Of a stretch of DNA of 64,000 bases, positions 1-9,683 are shown piece after piece. Under the pieces are notes generated by a model. That model searched no databases, was not told where the DNA came from, and saw only the letters and a list, made by a program, of their open reading frames with translations. The position numbers and the translations under genes were made by a program. Origin of the DNA: Tepidimonas aquatica (GTDB taxonomy: Bacteria > Pseudomonadota > Gammaproteobacteria > Burkholderiales > Burkholderiaceae_C); contig NZ_VJNA01000009.1 of the NCBI RefSeq assembly GCF_007556585.1, positions 1-64,000 of the forward strand, given 5' to 3'. How positions within the stretch are numbered: the stretch's first letter is position 1; each line of letters begins with the position of its first letter.

Positions 1-583
1 TTCTCAACCCCTCGCGCATCGCACGCGCGACCTCAGGGGCTTCGAGGTTGTCGAGGATCGGCTTGTCGTATTCGTCGACCAGCACCACGGCCTGTTGGCC
101 GTGCGCCTCGGCGGCGCGGGTGATGAGCTCGTGGAACCGAATGTGCGGGTCGTGGCCTGCATCAGGCAGCTCGATGCCCAGCGTCCTGGCGTTGGCGCTG
201 AGCTGATGGTGGATGTGCGCGTCGAGTTTGTCGGCTTGCTGCAGTCGCCCTTCGGCAAAGCTGAGGCGGATGACCGGGTGGCGCCGGCCCCAGTCCCAGT
301 GGTCGGCCAGAAACAGCCGCGGTCGCTGGGCAGCCGCTGCATCCACCCCCAGCGCCACGGCGGCGGCGCCGCCTTCGAACAGCGTGCGCTGGCCGGCAAA
401 GGCCGCAGCAATGGTGTCGATCAGCAGCGACTTGCCAAAGCGCCGCGGGCGCGACAGGAAGTAGTACTTGCCGCTGTTGGCCAGCTGCGCCACCAGCGGC
501 GTCTTGTCGACGTAGTAGTAACCCCCGTCGCGGATGTCGCGCAGAGTCTGGATGCCGATCGGCAGCTTGCGGCGTTGGTCCAT
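1..583 (-). CDS. AAA-ATPase-like / PD-(D/E)XK family protein, 3' part outside the window
   Basis: Reading leftward from an ATG at 583, the frame stays open to the window edge (about 194 codons), so only the N-terminal part is present. The start is MDQRRKLPIGIQTLRDI, followed by YYYVDKTPLV and the P-loop-like RPRRFGKSLL, then a Walker-B-like VVLVDEYDKP. This combination is the signature of the AAA-ATPase_like family that usually carries a PD-(D/E)XK nuclease-like C-terminal domain. The cellular role of the family is not established; members are often multicopy and patchily distributed. The C-terminal nuclease-like domain cannot be checked here. Confidence 0.75.
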   Translation of the reverse strand, partial: MDQRRKLPIGIQTLRDIRDGGYYYVDKTPLVAQLANSGKYYFLSRPRRFGKSLLIDTIAAAFAGQRTLFEGGAAAVALGVDAAAAQRPRLFLADHWDWGRRHPVIRLSFAEGRLQQADKLDAHIHHQLSANARTLGIELPDAGHDPHIRFHELITRAAEAHGQQAVVLVDEYDKPILDNLEAPEVARAMREGLR

Positions 584-626
584 GCCGTGATGCTAGCGTG
601 ACCGCGTGTGCCGACCAAGCGCCCCC

Positions 627-1304
627 TCATCCGAGCGAACCCACCCACACCGCCAGTGCGCCCGAGCCCAACGCCAACACCAGGGCCAGCAGGCGCTGGC
701 GTGCGTCGTCGCGGCTGCCCGGGGTGCCCGGGGGCAGCAGCTTGTCGCCGTGCAGCATCGGTGGCACCAGCCGCTTGCCGCGCAGGTGGTACACGACGAT
801 CGCCACCACGTGCAGGCCGATCAGCGCCAGCAGCGCCAGCTTGCCAGGCCCTTTGTGCCAGGCGGTCGCGGCCAGCGCCGTGCTGGTCTCGACCAAGCGC
901 GCCAACGGGCCGGTGAAGGCGATTTCGTCGTCGGTGACCAGGCCCGTGCCGACTTGCACCGTCAGCACCGCCAGCATGGCCCACACCGACAGCGCGCCCA
1001 ACGGCGAGTGGCCAACACCGTTGGCGGCCGCGCGGCCACGTAGGTAGTGGATCAACTTGCGTGGGCTGTAGGCAAAGCTGGCAAAGCGCGACCAGCGGCC
1101 GCCCACCAGGCCCCAGGCGACGCGAAACACCAGCAGCGCCAGCACCGTCAGGCCCAGGCGGGCGTGCCACACCATCCAGTTGCCCCCCAGGTTGCCGGTG
1201 ATGATCAAGCCCACGACGGCCAGCACGAGCAGCCAATGGAACAAGCGGGTGGGCAGGTCCCAAATCCGGACGGGAACCAGTGCAGGGGGCGACGGGTTAC
1301 GCAT
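627..1304 (-). CDS. Cytochrome b561-type membrane protein
   Basis: The start chosen is MRNPSPPALVPVRIWDLPTRLFHWLL, which fits the usual N-terminus of this family (WDxxTRLFHW). An in-frame start 27 codons upstream would add a non-homologous leader. The product is about 225 aa with four or more hydrophobic segments. Histidines lie in the first helix (FHW), in VWHARLG and in LIGLHVVAIVVYHL, the positions expected for two b-type haems. It lies back to back with the cytochrome c' gene at 1421. Such pairs are thought to move electrons between the quinone pool and a periplasmic cytochrome. The partner assignment is inferred from adjacency. Confidence 0.85.
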   Translation of the reverse strand: MRNPSPPALVPVRIWDLPTRLFHWLLVLAVVGLIITGNLGGNWMVWHARLGLTVLALLVFRVAWGLVGGRWSRFASFAYSPRKLIHYLRGRAAANGVGHSPLGALSVWAMLAVLTVQVGTGLVTDDEIAFTGPLARLVETSTALAATAWHKGPGKLALLALIGLHVVAIVVYHLRGKRLVPPMLHGDKLLPPGTPGSRDDARQRLLALVLALGSGALAVWVGSLG

Positions 1305-1369
1305 GGCGGTCAGATGGTCAAATTGGGGGTGCGGGGAACCGAGCACGGCGGCGTGCATCAGCATACACT

Positions 1370-1390
1370 GTACGGTGTACGCCACCGTAC
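1370..1390. promoter_or_regulatory. Palindrome in the cytochrome b / cytochrome c' divergent region
   Basis: The arms GTACGGTG (1370-1377) and CACCGTAC (1383-1390) form a perfect 8-bp inverted repeat with a 5-nt spacer. It lies 30 bp before the cytochrome c' start and 66 bp before the cytochrome b start, in the only shared intergenic region. It could be an operator for both genes. I cannot assign a regulator. Confidence 0.4.
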
Positions 1391-1420
1391 CGTCTCCAAC
1401 CGTTTTGCAGGAGGTTTTTC

Positions 1421-1867
1421 ATGAAAATGCGTTCGCTGGCCGTGGCGGCCATAGCCTTGGTGTTGAGTGCGGGTGCCCACGCGCAGTTCCAAAAACCCGA
1501 AGACGCGGTCAAATACCGTCAGGCGGCGTTCACCGTGATGGCGGCGCACTTCGGCCGCATCGGTGCGATGGTGCAGGGCAAGGCCCCGTTTGACGCCAAG
1601 GTGGCGCAGGAAAACGCGGCGCTGGTGGTCACGCTGTCCAAGCTGCCGTGGGCGGGCTTCACGCCCGACACCGAAAAGGTCAAAAGCCGCACCAAACCCG
1701 AAGCTTGGATGGAGATGGGCAAGGTGCGCGCCGGTGCGGACAAGATGATGAAGGCCGTGGCCGACCTCGATGCGGCGGCGCGCACGGGCAACCTCGACGC
1801 CATCAAAAAGACCTTTGGTGACGCCGCGGCCACCTGCAAAGCCTGCCACGACGCTTACCGCGAGTGA
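1421..1867 (+). CDS. Cytochrome c' (class II c-type cytochrome)
   Basis: A 148-aa periplasmic haem protein. The ATG at 1421 follows a strong ribosome site (GCAGGAGG). Residues 1-21 are a Sec signal (MKMRSLAVAAIALVLSAGAHA) and the mature protein starts near QFQKPEDAVKYR. The haem motif CKACH lies seven residues from the C-terminus, as expected for the four-helix-bundle cytochrome c' family. FTVMAAHFGRIGAMV matches the helix carrying the distal haem pocket. Members bind NO and CO and protect against nitrosative stress, which would suit the nitrate-respiration island further along. The family is clear; the NO role here is inferred. Confidence 0.9.
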   Translation: MKMRSLAVAAIALVLSAGAHAQFQKPEDAVKYRQAAFTVMAAHFGRIGAMVQGKAPFDAKVAQENAALVVTLSKLPWAGFTPDTEKVKSRTKPEAWMEMGKVRAGADKMMKAVADLDAAARTGNLDAIKKTFGDAAATCKACHDAYRE

Positions 1868-1891
1868 TCCAGCGGGCGTGAGCGGCGCGCG

Positions 1892-2386
1892 TCAGGCCAG
1901 CAGTTGCTCCAGCAGTTGGTGCAGCGCGGCTGGCTCGGGCTCGCCCACGTAGCGTTTGACGATGCGCCCCTGCCGGTCCACGATGTAGGTGGTAGGGGTT
2001 AGCTTGATGTCGCCCCAGTCGCGCGCCAACGTGCCGTCCTTGTCGAGGGCGACCAGGAACGGCAGCTGGCGGGTGCGCGTGAAATTGGCCACCCATTCCG
2101 GCGGGTCGTAGCTCATCGCCACCGCGATGGTCTCGAAGCCGCGGGCCGCGAAGCGCTGGTGCGTTTGCACCAGCAGCGGCATCTCCTTGACGCAGGTGGC
2201 GCAGGTGGTGGCCCAAAAATTGACCAGCAGCACCTTGCCCTGCAGCTCGGCCGAGGTCAGGGTGCGGCCATCCAGCAGGTGGAAGGTCGAGGCCGGCGCG
2301 CGCTCCGCGCTGGAACACCCCCACAGGGTGCCCAGCGGGGCCAGCAACGGTGCGGCCAACAGCCAGGGGCGCAATCGGATGTTCAT
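1892..2386 (-). CDS. TlpA-like thioredoxin-fold lipoprotein
   Basis: About 164 aa. The start MNIRLRPWLLAAPLLAPLG was chosen because it makes a lipoprotein signal with lipobox LWGC near residue 23. The body is a TlpA/ResA-type thioredoxin fold: VLLVNFWATTCATCVKEMP carries the redox pair CATC, and TPTTYIVDRQGRIV carries the cis-proline-like turn. It probably acts in the periplasm as a membrane-tethered thiol reductant, for example in cytochrome c or copper-centre assembly. It is convergent with the cytochrome c' gene, with 24 bp between them. Confidence 0.85.
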   Translation of the reverse strand: MNIRLRPWLLAAPLLAPLGTLWGCSSAERAPASTFHLLDGRTLTSAELQGKVLLVNFWATTCATCVKEMPLLVQTHQRFAARGFETIAVAMSYDPPEWVANFTRTRQLPFLVALDKDGTLARDWGDIKLTPTTYIVDRQGRIVKRYVGEPEPAALHQLLEQLLA

Positions 2387-2467
2387 CGTGCCAATTATCC
2401 GGTGATGTGGGTCCAACGCAACGCGGCGCATGCTTGGTCAACCGGCATTTGCGGGTACGATGGCGCC

Positions 2468-2860
2468 ATGACCACGAACCCCTCTGCGATGCGGTCGCTG
2501 CGCGTGTTGGTGGCCGATGACAACCCGCTCAACCTGCGCCTGGCGGCGCGCTTGCTGCGCGACATGGGGCACAGCGGCGTGCTCGTCACTGACGGCCACA
2601 AAACGTTGGAGGCGTTGCAGGCGCAAAGGTTCGACGTCGTGCTGCTGGACGTGACGATGCCAGGCATGGACGGCATCGAAGCGTTGGCCTTGCTGCGGCA
2701 GCGCGAAGCGGGCCTGCGGCACACACCGGTCATCATGGTCACCGCCTACGACATGCCGGAGGATCGGCGCCGCCTGCTCGAGGCGGGGGCTGATGGCTAC
2801 GTGGCCAAGCCGCTGGATGGCCAGCGGCTGGCGGCGGAGTTGGCCCGTGTGGTGAAGTGA
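2468..2860 (+). CDS. Stand-alone response regulator receiver protein
   Basis: A 130-aa single REC domain with no output domain. The acidic pocket is VADDN, the phospho-acceptor aspartate is residue 61 in [14 protein letters not shown], the switch threonine is in MVTAYD and the lysine is in VAKPLD. It lies 19 bp before a large hybrid kinase on the same strand and is followed by a REC-GGDEF gene, so it is probably part of that phosphorelay. ATG 2468 was chosen because homology starts at once; a longer upstream reading is unsupported. Confidence 0.85.
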   Translation: MTTNPSAMRSLRVLVADDNPLNLRLAARLLRDMGHSGVLVTDGHKTLEALQAQRFDVVLLDVTMPGMDGIEALALLRQREAGLRHTPVIMVTAYDMPEDRRRLLEAGADGYVAKPLDGQRLAAELARVVK

Positions 2861-2879
2861 GCGGGCGAGGGGGCGGTCC

Positions 2880-5800
2880 ATGGCGCGTGCAGTCCCCGTC
2901 GACCACGACGCGGTGCTGGAGCGCCTTCGCTGGGGCGGTCCCGGGTGGGTGGCGGTGCTGGCGGCGCTGCTGGTGCTGGCGCTGGGGTTGGGCGTGTCGG
3001 TCTGGCTGCAGCAGCGTGCCCGCACCGAGCTGCAAACCTACCTGGACCACGAACTTGACGGTGCGCTAGCGCGGTTGCAAGCCACGTTCGACCGTTACGG
3101 CGCGCTGCTGCTGGGGGTGCGTGGCTGGCTGCATGCCCAGCCCGAGGCCGACTGGCGCGCGGCGCGCGCGTACGTGGGGCCGCTGGGGCTGCCCGAGCGC
3201 TACCCGGCCACCAGCGGATTGGCGTTTGTGCGCCGGGTGCCATCGGGCGAGGTGGCGGATTGGCTGGCTCAGGCCCGCCGACGTGGTCTGCCGGTGGAGG
3301 TGCGCTACCGGTTGCTGCGCCCCCACGACGACCCGGCGCGCGACCGTTACCTGATCGATTGGATCGAACCGAGCGGGCAAGAACACCTGATCGGGTTGGA
3401 ATTGGCCAGCGACCCACTGCGCTGGCAGGCCATGCAGCAGGCGGCGGCCACCGGTGAGCTCGTGGTGACCGCGCCGCTGTGGCTGGCCAACACCGCGCGC
3501 GACGAGTACGGGCTGTTGCTCGTGTTGCCGATGTACCGTGGCGGGTGGACGCCCGCCAGCGTCGAGCAGCGTTGGGAGGCCCTGCAAGGGTTTGCCGTGT
3601 TGGGGGTGCCGGCGCAGGCGCTGGCGCGCCAAGCCGGCTTGACCGGCGAGCGCTACGACTGGCACTGGATCGATCCCGAGGCACCGCGCGCAGCCAGCGA
3701 CGCGCCACCAGGACAACCTGTGGTGCTGGATGGGCCGCGCGGCGTGGATCTGTTGGACAGTGACCGCCACGGTGGCGTTCAGCGTGGGTTGGCGGGGCAG
3801 AACGGGTTGGATGGCGCGTGGGCGGGCGCGCAGCGCAGCGTCGAGCTGGCCGGGCGGCGCTACGAGCTGGGGGTGCGCAGCACGCCGGCGCTGGAGCGGC
3901 AGTGGCAGCCGGTGGCGGCGGCGATCGTCGGCGTGGGTGCGCTGCCGGTGGCGTTGTTGGCGGGATGGTCGACGATGGCGGTGTTTCGCCTGCGCCGCGC
4001 CGAGCGCGAGCAGCTGCGTTTGCTGCAAAGCGACGTGCAGCGCCTGTCGTTGGTGGCGCGCCACACGCACAACGGCATCATCATCGCCGACCGCGCCGGG
4101 CGCGTCGAATGGGTCAACGACGCCTGCGAGCAACTGACCGGCTACACGCGCGCCGAGCTGCTGGGGCAAATTCCGGGGCGGTTGCTGCAGTGCCCCGAAA
4201 CCGACCCGGCGGCGGTGGCCACGTTGCGCGCGGCGGTGCAGCACGGCCAGGGCTGTGAGGTCGACATCCTCAACCGCGCCAAGGATGAGCGACGGTATTG
4301 GGTCAACATCGAGTTGATTGCGCTGCACGATGCGGCCGGTGTGTGCACCGGCTTCATGGCGGTGGAGGTGGACGTTACCGAGCGCGTGCGCACGCAAGAG
4401 CGCCTGCAGGCTGCGCTGGCCGAAGCCCAAGGCCTGATGCGCACCGTGAGCGAGCACGCCATCGTTAGCCAAGTGGCACCCGACGGCACCATCGTCGACG
4501 TCAACGAGGCGTTTTGCGCCATCAGCGGCTACGCCCGCGACGAGCTCATTGGCGCGCCACACAACATCATCAACTCCGGCCACCACGACGCGGCGTTCTG
4601 GGACGACTTCTGGCGCACGATCCGCAGCGGCCGGGCGTGGCGAGGCGAAATCTGCAACCGCGCCAAGGACGGCCGCCTGTACTGGGTCGACAGCATCGTC
4701 GCGCCGCTGTTCGACGCGCAGGAGCACATCGAGCGCCACCTGTCGATCTGCTTCGACATCACGCCACGCAAGCAGGTGGAGGCGGCGCTGGCGGCCAGCC
4801 GCCGACGGCTGGAAAATATCGTGCGCGCCACCGGCGCAGGCACCTGGGTGTGGCAGCCTGACAGCGGTGAGATCGAGGTCGATATGCGCTGGCTGCGGCT
4901 GGTGGGGCGCCCGGAGGCTGGCCCGCTGCGGCTGGCGGAGGCGGTCTGGGTGGAGCACGTGCACCCGGACGACCTGCCCGGCGCGATGTTGGCGCTGCAG
5001 GTGTACGCCGACGGTTTGAGCGACAGCTTCGAGTACACGCTGCGTCTGCGCCACACCGACGGCCACTGGATGTGGGTGCGTGCGCGTGGCCAGGTGTTCG
5101 AGCGTGATGCCGCAGGCCGCGCGCGCGAGGTGTACGGCACCACCCTGGACATCACCGACCTCAAGGTGGCCGAGGAAGCGGCGGCGCGCGCCGAGGCCTT
5201 GTTGCGCAGCGCCATCGAGACCCTGCCCGACGGTTTTGCGCTGTACGACGAGCACGACCGACTGGTGTTTTGCAACGAGCGCTACCGGCAGATCTACGCC
5301 GTGTCGGCGCCGATGCTGGAGCCAGGGCGCACGTTCGAAGAAATCATCCGCTACGGCGCTGAACGTGGTCAATATGCCGAGGCGGTGGGGCGCGTGGACG
5401 CCTGGGTGGCCGAGCGCCTGCAGCGCCACCGCGCCGCCAACGACGACTTCGTCCAGCGGCTGGCCGACGGGCGGGTGCTGCGCATCGTCGAGCGGCGCAC
5501 GCCCGAAGGCTACACGGTGGGCTTTCGCATCGACGTCACCGAGCTGGAAAACGCCCGCCGTGCCGCCGAGGACAACCGCGACTTGCTCATCAGCGCGCTG
5601 GACGCGGCGGGGGCGGCGCTGTCGGTGTTCGATGCCCAGGAGCGGCTGTTGTGGGCCAACGACCGCTTCTACCAGATGCACGCGGTGCTGACCGACATCC
5701 TGCAGCCCGGCGTGACGTTTGAGACCTTCATCCGCACCGGCGTCGAGCGGCGCAGCATCGACCTTGATGGCGCCGAACCCGAGGCGTGGCTGCAGCAGCG

Positions 5801-7022
5801 GCTGGCCGACTTTCGTGCCGGCACCACCGACCGTGTCGTGCACCTTCCAACCGGCCAAGCGCTGCGCATCGTCGAGCGCAACACCGCCAGCGGCCTGCAC
5901 GTGGGCCTGCGCTACGACGTCACCGAGCTGGAAAACGCCCGTCGCGCGGCGGAGGACGCCAGCCGCGCCAAGAGCCAGTTCGTGGCCAACATGAGCCACG
6001 AAATCCGCACGCCGATGAACGCCGTGCTGGGCATGCTGCAATTGTTGCTGGGCACGGCGTTGGATGCGCGCCAGCGCGACTACGCCGAAAAGGCCGAGTC
6101 TGCTGCCAAGTCGCTGCTGGGCATCCTCAACGACATCTTGGACTTTTCCAAGATCGAAGCCGGCAAGCTGGAGCTGGACCCCGAGCCGTTTGCCATCGAC
6201 CGCCTGTGGCGCGACTTGGCCACCATCATGGCCGCCAGCCTCAAAGGCAAGCGGCTGGAGCTGCTGTACGACCTCGACCCCGCCATCCCGCGCGTGCTGG
6301 TGGGCGACGCGATGCGGCTGCAGCAGGTGCTCATCAACCTGGCCGGCAACGCCATCAAATTCACGCCCAGCGGCAGCGTCACCGTGCAGGCGCGCCTGTT
6401 GCAGCGCCACACCGACCCCGACGGCCGCCAGCGTGTGCGGTTGCGCATCGCCGTCATCGACACCGGCATCGGCATCGCGCCGGAGGCACAAGCGCGCCTG
6501 TTCACGCCGTTTCAGCAGGCCGAGGCGGCCACCACGCGCCGCTTCGGCGGCACGGGGCTGGGCTTGGCCATCAGCCGCCGTTTGGTGCAAATGATGGGCG
6601 GCGACCTGGGCGTGCAAAGCACCCCCGGGCAGGGCAGCACGTTTGCCTTCGAAGTCGAGCTGCCGGTGGCGCGCGAGGTGCCCGCCGCGCTGGCCGCCGA
6701 CGGCGTGCCGCCGGAGTTGTTGGGCCTGCGCTGCCTGGTGGTGGACGACCACCCGCAGGCGCGCGAGCTGCTGTGCGCGGCGGTGCACCAGCTTGGCTGG
6801 ACCTGCGACGCCGTGGCCGACGCCGAGGCTGCGCAGCAGCGTGTACGCAGCGCCGCGGTGCCGTACGACGTGGTCTTCGTCGATTGGGCCATGCCCGGCA
6901 TGGATGGCTTGGCGCTGGCGCAAACGCTGCGCGGCGACCCGGCGCTGGCCGCGCGCGTGGCGGTGGTGATGGTCACCGCCAGCGGGCGCGAGGTGCTGGC
7001 CGACGTGCCGCCCGAGCGGTAG
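2880..7022 (+). CDS. Multi-PAS hybrid sensor histidine kinase, cut by an in-frame TAG
   Basis: A 1380-aa membrane kinase ending at TAG 7020-7022. Order seen: a membrane helix near residues 23-43; a periplasmic CHASE-like sensor; a second helix near 345-370; several PAS/PAC repeats ([35 protein letters not shown] and further copies); a HisKA box [18 protein letters not shown]; HATPase boxes [21 protein letters not shown] and [11 protein letters not shown]; and a receiver with [17 protein letters not shown] and MVTASG. The receiver stops before its conserved lysine. That lysine (VVKPV) is encoded in the same frame straight after the stop, so the original gene ran on to 8261. The kinase core may still work, but the relay to the second receiver and HPt domain would be broken unless the stop is suppressed or is an assembly error. 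Confidence 0.8.
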   Translation: MARAVPVDHDAVLERLRWGGPGWVAVLAALLVLALGLGVSVWLQQRARTELQTYLDHELDGALARLQATFDRYGALLLGVRGWLHAQPEADWRAARAYVGPLGLPERYPATSGLAFVRRVPSGEVADWLAQARRRGLPVEVRYRLLRPHDDPARDRYLIDWIEPSGQEHLIGLELASDPLRWQAMQQAAATGELVVTAPLWLANTARDEYGLLLVLPMYRGGWTPASVEQRWEALQGFAVLGVPAQALARQAGLTGERYDWHWIDPEAPRAASDAPPGQPVVLDGPRGVDLLDSDRHGGVQRGLAGQNGLDGAWAGAQRSVELAGRRYELGVRSTPALERQWQPVAAAIVGVGALPVALLAGWSTMAVFRLRRAEREQLRLLQSDVQRLSLVARHTHNGIIIADRAGRVEWVNDACEQLTGYTRAELLGQIPGRLLQCPETDPAAVATLRAAVQHGQGCEVDILNRAKDERRYWVNIELIALHDAAGVCTGFMAVEVDVTERVRTQERLQAALAEAQGLMRTVSEHAIVSQVAPDGTIVDVNEAFCAISGYARDELIGAPHNIINSGHHDAAFWDDFWRTIRSGRAWRGEICNRAKDGRLYWVDSIVAPLFDAQEHIERHLSICFDITPRKQVEAALAASRRRLENIVRATGAGTWVWQPDSGEIEVDMRWLRLVGRPEAGPLRLAEAVWVEHVHPDDLPGAMLALQVYADGLSDSFEYTLRLRHTDGHWMWVRARGQVFERDAAGRAREVYGTTLDITDLKVAEEAAARAEALLRSAIETLPDGFALYDEHDRLVFCNERYRQIYAVSAPMLEPGRTFEEIIRYGAERGQYAEAVGRVDAWVAERLQRHRAANDDFVQRLADGRVLRIVERRTPEGYTVGFRIDVTELENARRAAEDNRDLLISALDAAGAALSVFDAQERLLWANDRFYQMHAVLTDILQPGVTFETFIRTGVERRSIDLDGAEPEAWLQQRLADFRAGTTDRVVHLPTGQALRIVERNTASGLHVGLRYDVTELENARRAAEDASRAKSQFVANMSHEIRTPMNAVLGMLQLLLGTALDARQRDYAEKAESAAKSLLGILNDILDFSKIEAGKLELDPEPFAIDRLWRDLATIMAASLKGKRLELLYDLDPAIPRVLVGDAMRLQQVLINLAGNAIKFTPSGSVTVQARLLQRHTDPDGRQRVRLRIAVIDTGIGIAPEAQARLFTPFQQAEAATTRRFGGTGLGLAISRRLVQMMGGDLGVQSTPGQGSTFAFEVELPVAREVPAALAADGVPPELLGLRCLVVDDHPQARELLCAAVHQLGWTCDAVADAEAAQQRVRSAAVPYDVVFVDWAMPGMDGLALAQTLRGDPALAARVAVVMVTASGREVLADVPPER

Positions 7023-7040
7023 GCGGCGCTGGACGGTTTT

Positions 7041-8261
7041 GTGGTCAAGCCCGTCACCGCCTCGATGCTGCTGGGGGCGGTGCGCCAAGCGCACGCCAGC
7101 GCCCACGGCACGCCGGCGCCGGCGCCCGTGGCGGGTGCGCGGCGGCTGGCCGGCATGCGCGTGCTGCTGGTGGAGGACAACGTCATCAACCAGCAAGTGG
7201 CGCGCGAGCTGCTGCAACGCGAAGGCGCCGAGGTCACCGTGGCCGAGCACGGCCAGGCGGCGCTGGACCAGCTCATGGCCCATCCCCAGGCGTGGGACGT
7301 GGTGCTGATGGACATGCAAATGCCGGTGATGGACGGCCTGCAGGCCACGCAGGCCATCCGCACCCAGCTGGGCTTGACCGCGCTGCCCATCGTCGCGATG
7401 ACCGCCAACGCCATGGCCAGCGACCGCGAAGCGTGCCTGGCGGCGGGTATGAACGACCATGTGGGCAAACCGTTTGCCATCGACCAGTTGGTGCGCGTGC
7501 TGTTGCATTGGGCGCCGCACGCCGTGCGGGGCGACACTGATGCCCCCGCAGCGCCAACGCCGCAGGCCCCCGCCGTCGACGCGCAGGCGTTGGCTGAGCC
7601 GTGGCCGGACGCTGACCGGGTCGATGTGCCCGGCGCCTTGCAGCGGCTGGGCGGTGACCCGCTGCTGTACCAGCGCATCGTGCGTGGCTTTGTGCAGGGC
7701 CTGCCGCACACGCAGGCGCAGCTCGATGCCAAGCTTGGCCAAGCGCCCGATGCCGCGCTGGCGGCGCTGCTGCACACGCTCAAAGGCACCGCGGCCACCG
7801 TCGGTGCCACGCGGCTGGCCGCGCGTGCCGCCGAGGCCGAGCGGGCCGTCAAACAGGCGTTGGCCGACGGCGCCCCACAGGCGCAGGCCGTGCCGCCGTG
7901 GTGGCCGCCGCTGGCCGAGGAGCTGCAGGCCAGCGCACAGGCCTTGCAACGGGTGCTGGCGCAGCTGGTGGCGCGTGGCCTGGCGCCGCCCGAGCCGACT
8001 GCAGCGGCGGCCACCGAGCAGGCCCAGGCGGCCGACCCGGCGCGCTGGCGCGAGACGCTGCAGCGCCTGGTGACGCTGCTGGCCGCCAGCGACATGGAGG
8101 CGCTGGAGCTGCACGACAGCCTGATGGCCGACGCCGCCGTGGCGGGCGACCCGCGCTGGGCGCCGCTGCACCAGGCGATGGAAGCGATGGACTTCGAGGC
8201 CGCGCGCGCTGCCGCGCAGGCGCTGCTGGACGGCGTGGGGCAAGGCGATGGTGGCACCTGA
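7041..8261 (+). CDS. Detached C-terminal part of the hybrid kinase: end of REC1, REC2 and HPt
   Basis: In the same frame as the kinase gene, seven codons beyond its TAG. The first residues after the stop (AALDGFVVKPVTASMLLGAV) complete receiver 1. A full second receiver follows (LLVEDNVINQQVARELL, DVVLMDMQMPVMDG, VAMTANAM, VGKPF). An HPt domain with the phosphorylatable histidine in LLHTLKGTAATVGA comes next, then an alanine-rich tail. The GTG at 7041 is the first possible restart but has no clear ribosome site, so this is more likely a fragment than a separate gene. It overlaps the next gene by 14 bp, so translational coupling originally ran through it. Confidence 0.7.
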   Translation: MVKPVTASMLLGAVRQAHASAHGTPAPAPVAGARRLAGMRVLLVEDNVINQQVARELLQREGAEVTVAEHGQAALDQLMAHPQAWDVVLMDMQMPVMDGLQATQAIRTQLGLTALPIVAMTANAMASDREACLAAGMNDHVGKPFAIDQLVRVLLHWAPHAVRGDTDAPAAPTPQAPAVDAQALAEPWPDADRVDVPGALQRLGGDPLLYQRIVRGFVQGLPHTQAQLDAKLGQAPDAALAALLHTLKGTAATVGATRLAARAAEAERAVKQALADGAPQAQAVPPWWPPLAEELQASAQALQRVLAQLVARGLAPPEPTAAAATEQAQAADPARWRETLQRLVTLLAASDMEALELHDSLMADAAVAGDPRWAPLHQAMEAMDFEAARAAAQALLDGVGQGDGGT

Positions 8262-9210
8262 ACACACCCCGCCGTCGGCGTGGCCGGCGCGCAAGCCGCG
8301 CCTGCTGCTGGTGGACGACCAGCCGGTGCAGCTGCAGGTGCTGTACCGCACGCTGGCGGGCGAGTACCAACTGTTCATGGCCACCGGCGGCGAGCAGGCG
8401 CTCAAGGTCGCCAGCGAGCAGCTGCCCGACCTGATCCTGCTCGACGTCGTGATGGACGGCCTCGACGGCTTCGAGGTGCTGGCGCGCCTGCGCCAGCAGC
8501 GCGACACGGCCGACATCCCGGTGATTTTCGTCACCGCGCGCGGCGGCGAGGATATCGAGACGCGCTGCCTGGAAGCCGGCGCGGTGGACTTCATCCCCAA
8601 GCCCATCAACCCCAGCGTCGTGCGCGCGCGGGTGCGCACCCATCTGACGCTGAAGTTCCAGACGGACCTGTTGCGCACACTGGCCTACGTCGATGGACTG
8701 ACCGGCGTGGCCAACCGGCGCCAGCTCGACCAGCGGCTGGCCATCGAGTGGGCGCGCGCGCAGCGCCACGGCTCGGCGCTGAGCCTGATCCTGGTCGACG
8801 TCGACCACTTCAAGGCCTACAACGACCTCTACGGGCACCAAGCTGGCGACGATGCGCTGCGCCTTGTGGCCGCATGCCTGCGCGAGCACGTGCGCCGCAG
8901 CACCGATTTGGTGGCGCGCTACGGTGGCGAGGAGTTTGCCTGCCTGTTGCCCGACACCGACGCCGACGACGCGCGCGCGCTGGCCGAGGCGCTGCTGGCC
9001 GAGGTGCGGGCGCTGGGCATTCCCCACCGGCAAGGGGCCGTCGGTGGCGTGCTGACCGCCAGCATGGGCGTGGCCACACGCCGCGGCCCGGCGCACCCCG
9101 GGTGGCAACCGGCGTTGCTGCTGGGCTTGGCCGACGCCCAGTTGTACGAGGCCAAGCGCCTGGGCCGTGCACGGGTGTGCGCCGCCGTGCTGGGCCAGGA
9201 GGGCGGCTGA
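8248..9210 (+). CDS. REC-GGDEF diguanylate cyclase
   Basis: 320 aa. An N-terminal receiver has DD at 23-24, the phospho-acceptor Asp66 in DLILLDVVMDGLDG and Lys118 in FIPKP. The C-terminal GGDEF domain has the intact active-site motif GGEEF at 226-230. An RSTD motif at 217-220 lies exactly five residues upstream, matching the RxxD inhibitory I-site. The enzyme should make cyclic di-GMP when its receiver is phosphorylated and be product-inhibited. It is the likely output of the upstream kinase, whose coding region it overlaps by 14 bp. Confidence 0.93.
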   Translation: MVAPEHTPPSAWPARKPRLLLVDDQPVQLQVLYRTLAGEYQLFMATGGEQALKVASEQLPDLILLDVVMDGLDGFEVLARLRQQRDTADIPVIFVTARGGEDIETRCLEAGAVDFIPKPINPSVVRARVRTHLTLKFQTDLLRTLAYVDGLTGVANRRQLDQRLAIEWARAQRHGSALSLILVDVDHFKAYNDLYGHQAGDDALRLVAACLREHVRRSTDLVARYGGEEFACLLPDTDADDARALAEALLAEVRALGIPHRQGAVGGVLTASMGVATRRGPAHPGWQPALLLGLADAQLYEAKRLGRARVCAAVLGQEGG

Positions 9211-9216
9211 CGCGCC

Positions 9217-9657
9217 TCAGCGCCGCGCGCGCAGCCGCTGGCGCGCCTGCTGCAAACGCTGCTCCAGGTACGGTCCGTAAAAGTCGGCCAGGCCCATGCC
9301 TTCCAGACGTTCGGCCAGCTCGCGGCCACGTTCGTCGACGAACAACAGCGTGGGCGCCACGCTGACGCGCCACGCCCGCGCCAGCGCGTAGCCGGTGGTC
9401 GGCTGGCCGTCGAAGCCCTGCAGCGCCGTGCTGCGGTCCAGCATATCCACCTGCACCGCATGCACCTCGCCGCGGCGCAGCATCGGCAGCAGGTGGTGGC
9501 GCCGCACGATGTCGCAAAACGCGCAGCCGCGCAGCGTCACCATCACCACCAGCGGTTCGCCCTGCGCGCGCGCGGCGGCCGCCGCCTGCGGCAGCGAAGC
9601 AGGGGTCGGCAGGGCATCGGCGCCCAGTGCGGTGGCGGTGGGGGTGGCGGTGCTCAT
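9217..9657 (-). CDS. Thioredoxin-like protein with a CxxC motif
   Basis: 146 aa. The start MSTATPTATAL was chosen because homology begins shortly after and the next gene diverges 26 bp away. The redox motif CAFC lies in VVMVTLRGCAFCDIVRRHH, followed by a thioredoxin-like core (VSVAPTLLFVDERGRELAERLEGM). The layout resembles the SoxW / DsbD-gamma group of small thioredoxin-fold proteins that work on periplasmic thiols. I see no clear signal peptide, so the location is uncertain. It ends 6 bp from the convergent GGDEF gene. Confidence 0.75.
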   Translation of the reverse strand: MSTATPTATALGADALPTPASLPQAAAAARAQGEPLVVMVTLRGCAFCDIVRRHHLLPMLRRGEVHAVQVDMLDRSTALQGFDGQPTTGYALARAWRVSVAPTLLFVDERGRELAERLEGMGLADFYGPYLEQRLQQARQRLRARR

Positions 9658-9683
9658 GCGGCGACCTCGGCTACGATGGTGGT

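Noticed and set aside
7020-7022. Programmed read-through or pyrrolysine at the kinase TAG
   Set aside because: No pylT-like element or read-through context is seen, and nearby genes end with ordinary stops; mutation or sequence error is simpler.
3066-8678. Very long antisense open frame (1870 codons) opposite the hybrid kinase
   Set aside because: High GC at third codon positions keeps the opposite frame open. Its translation is low-complexity (rich in H, Q, R, A) and the sense strand has clear kinase motifs.
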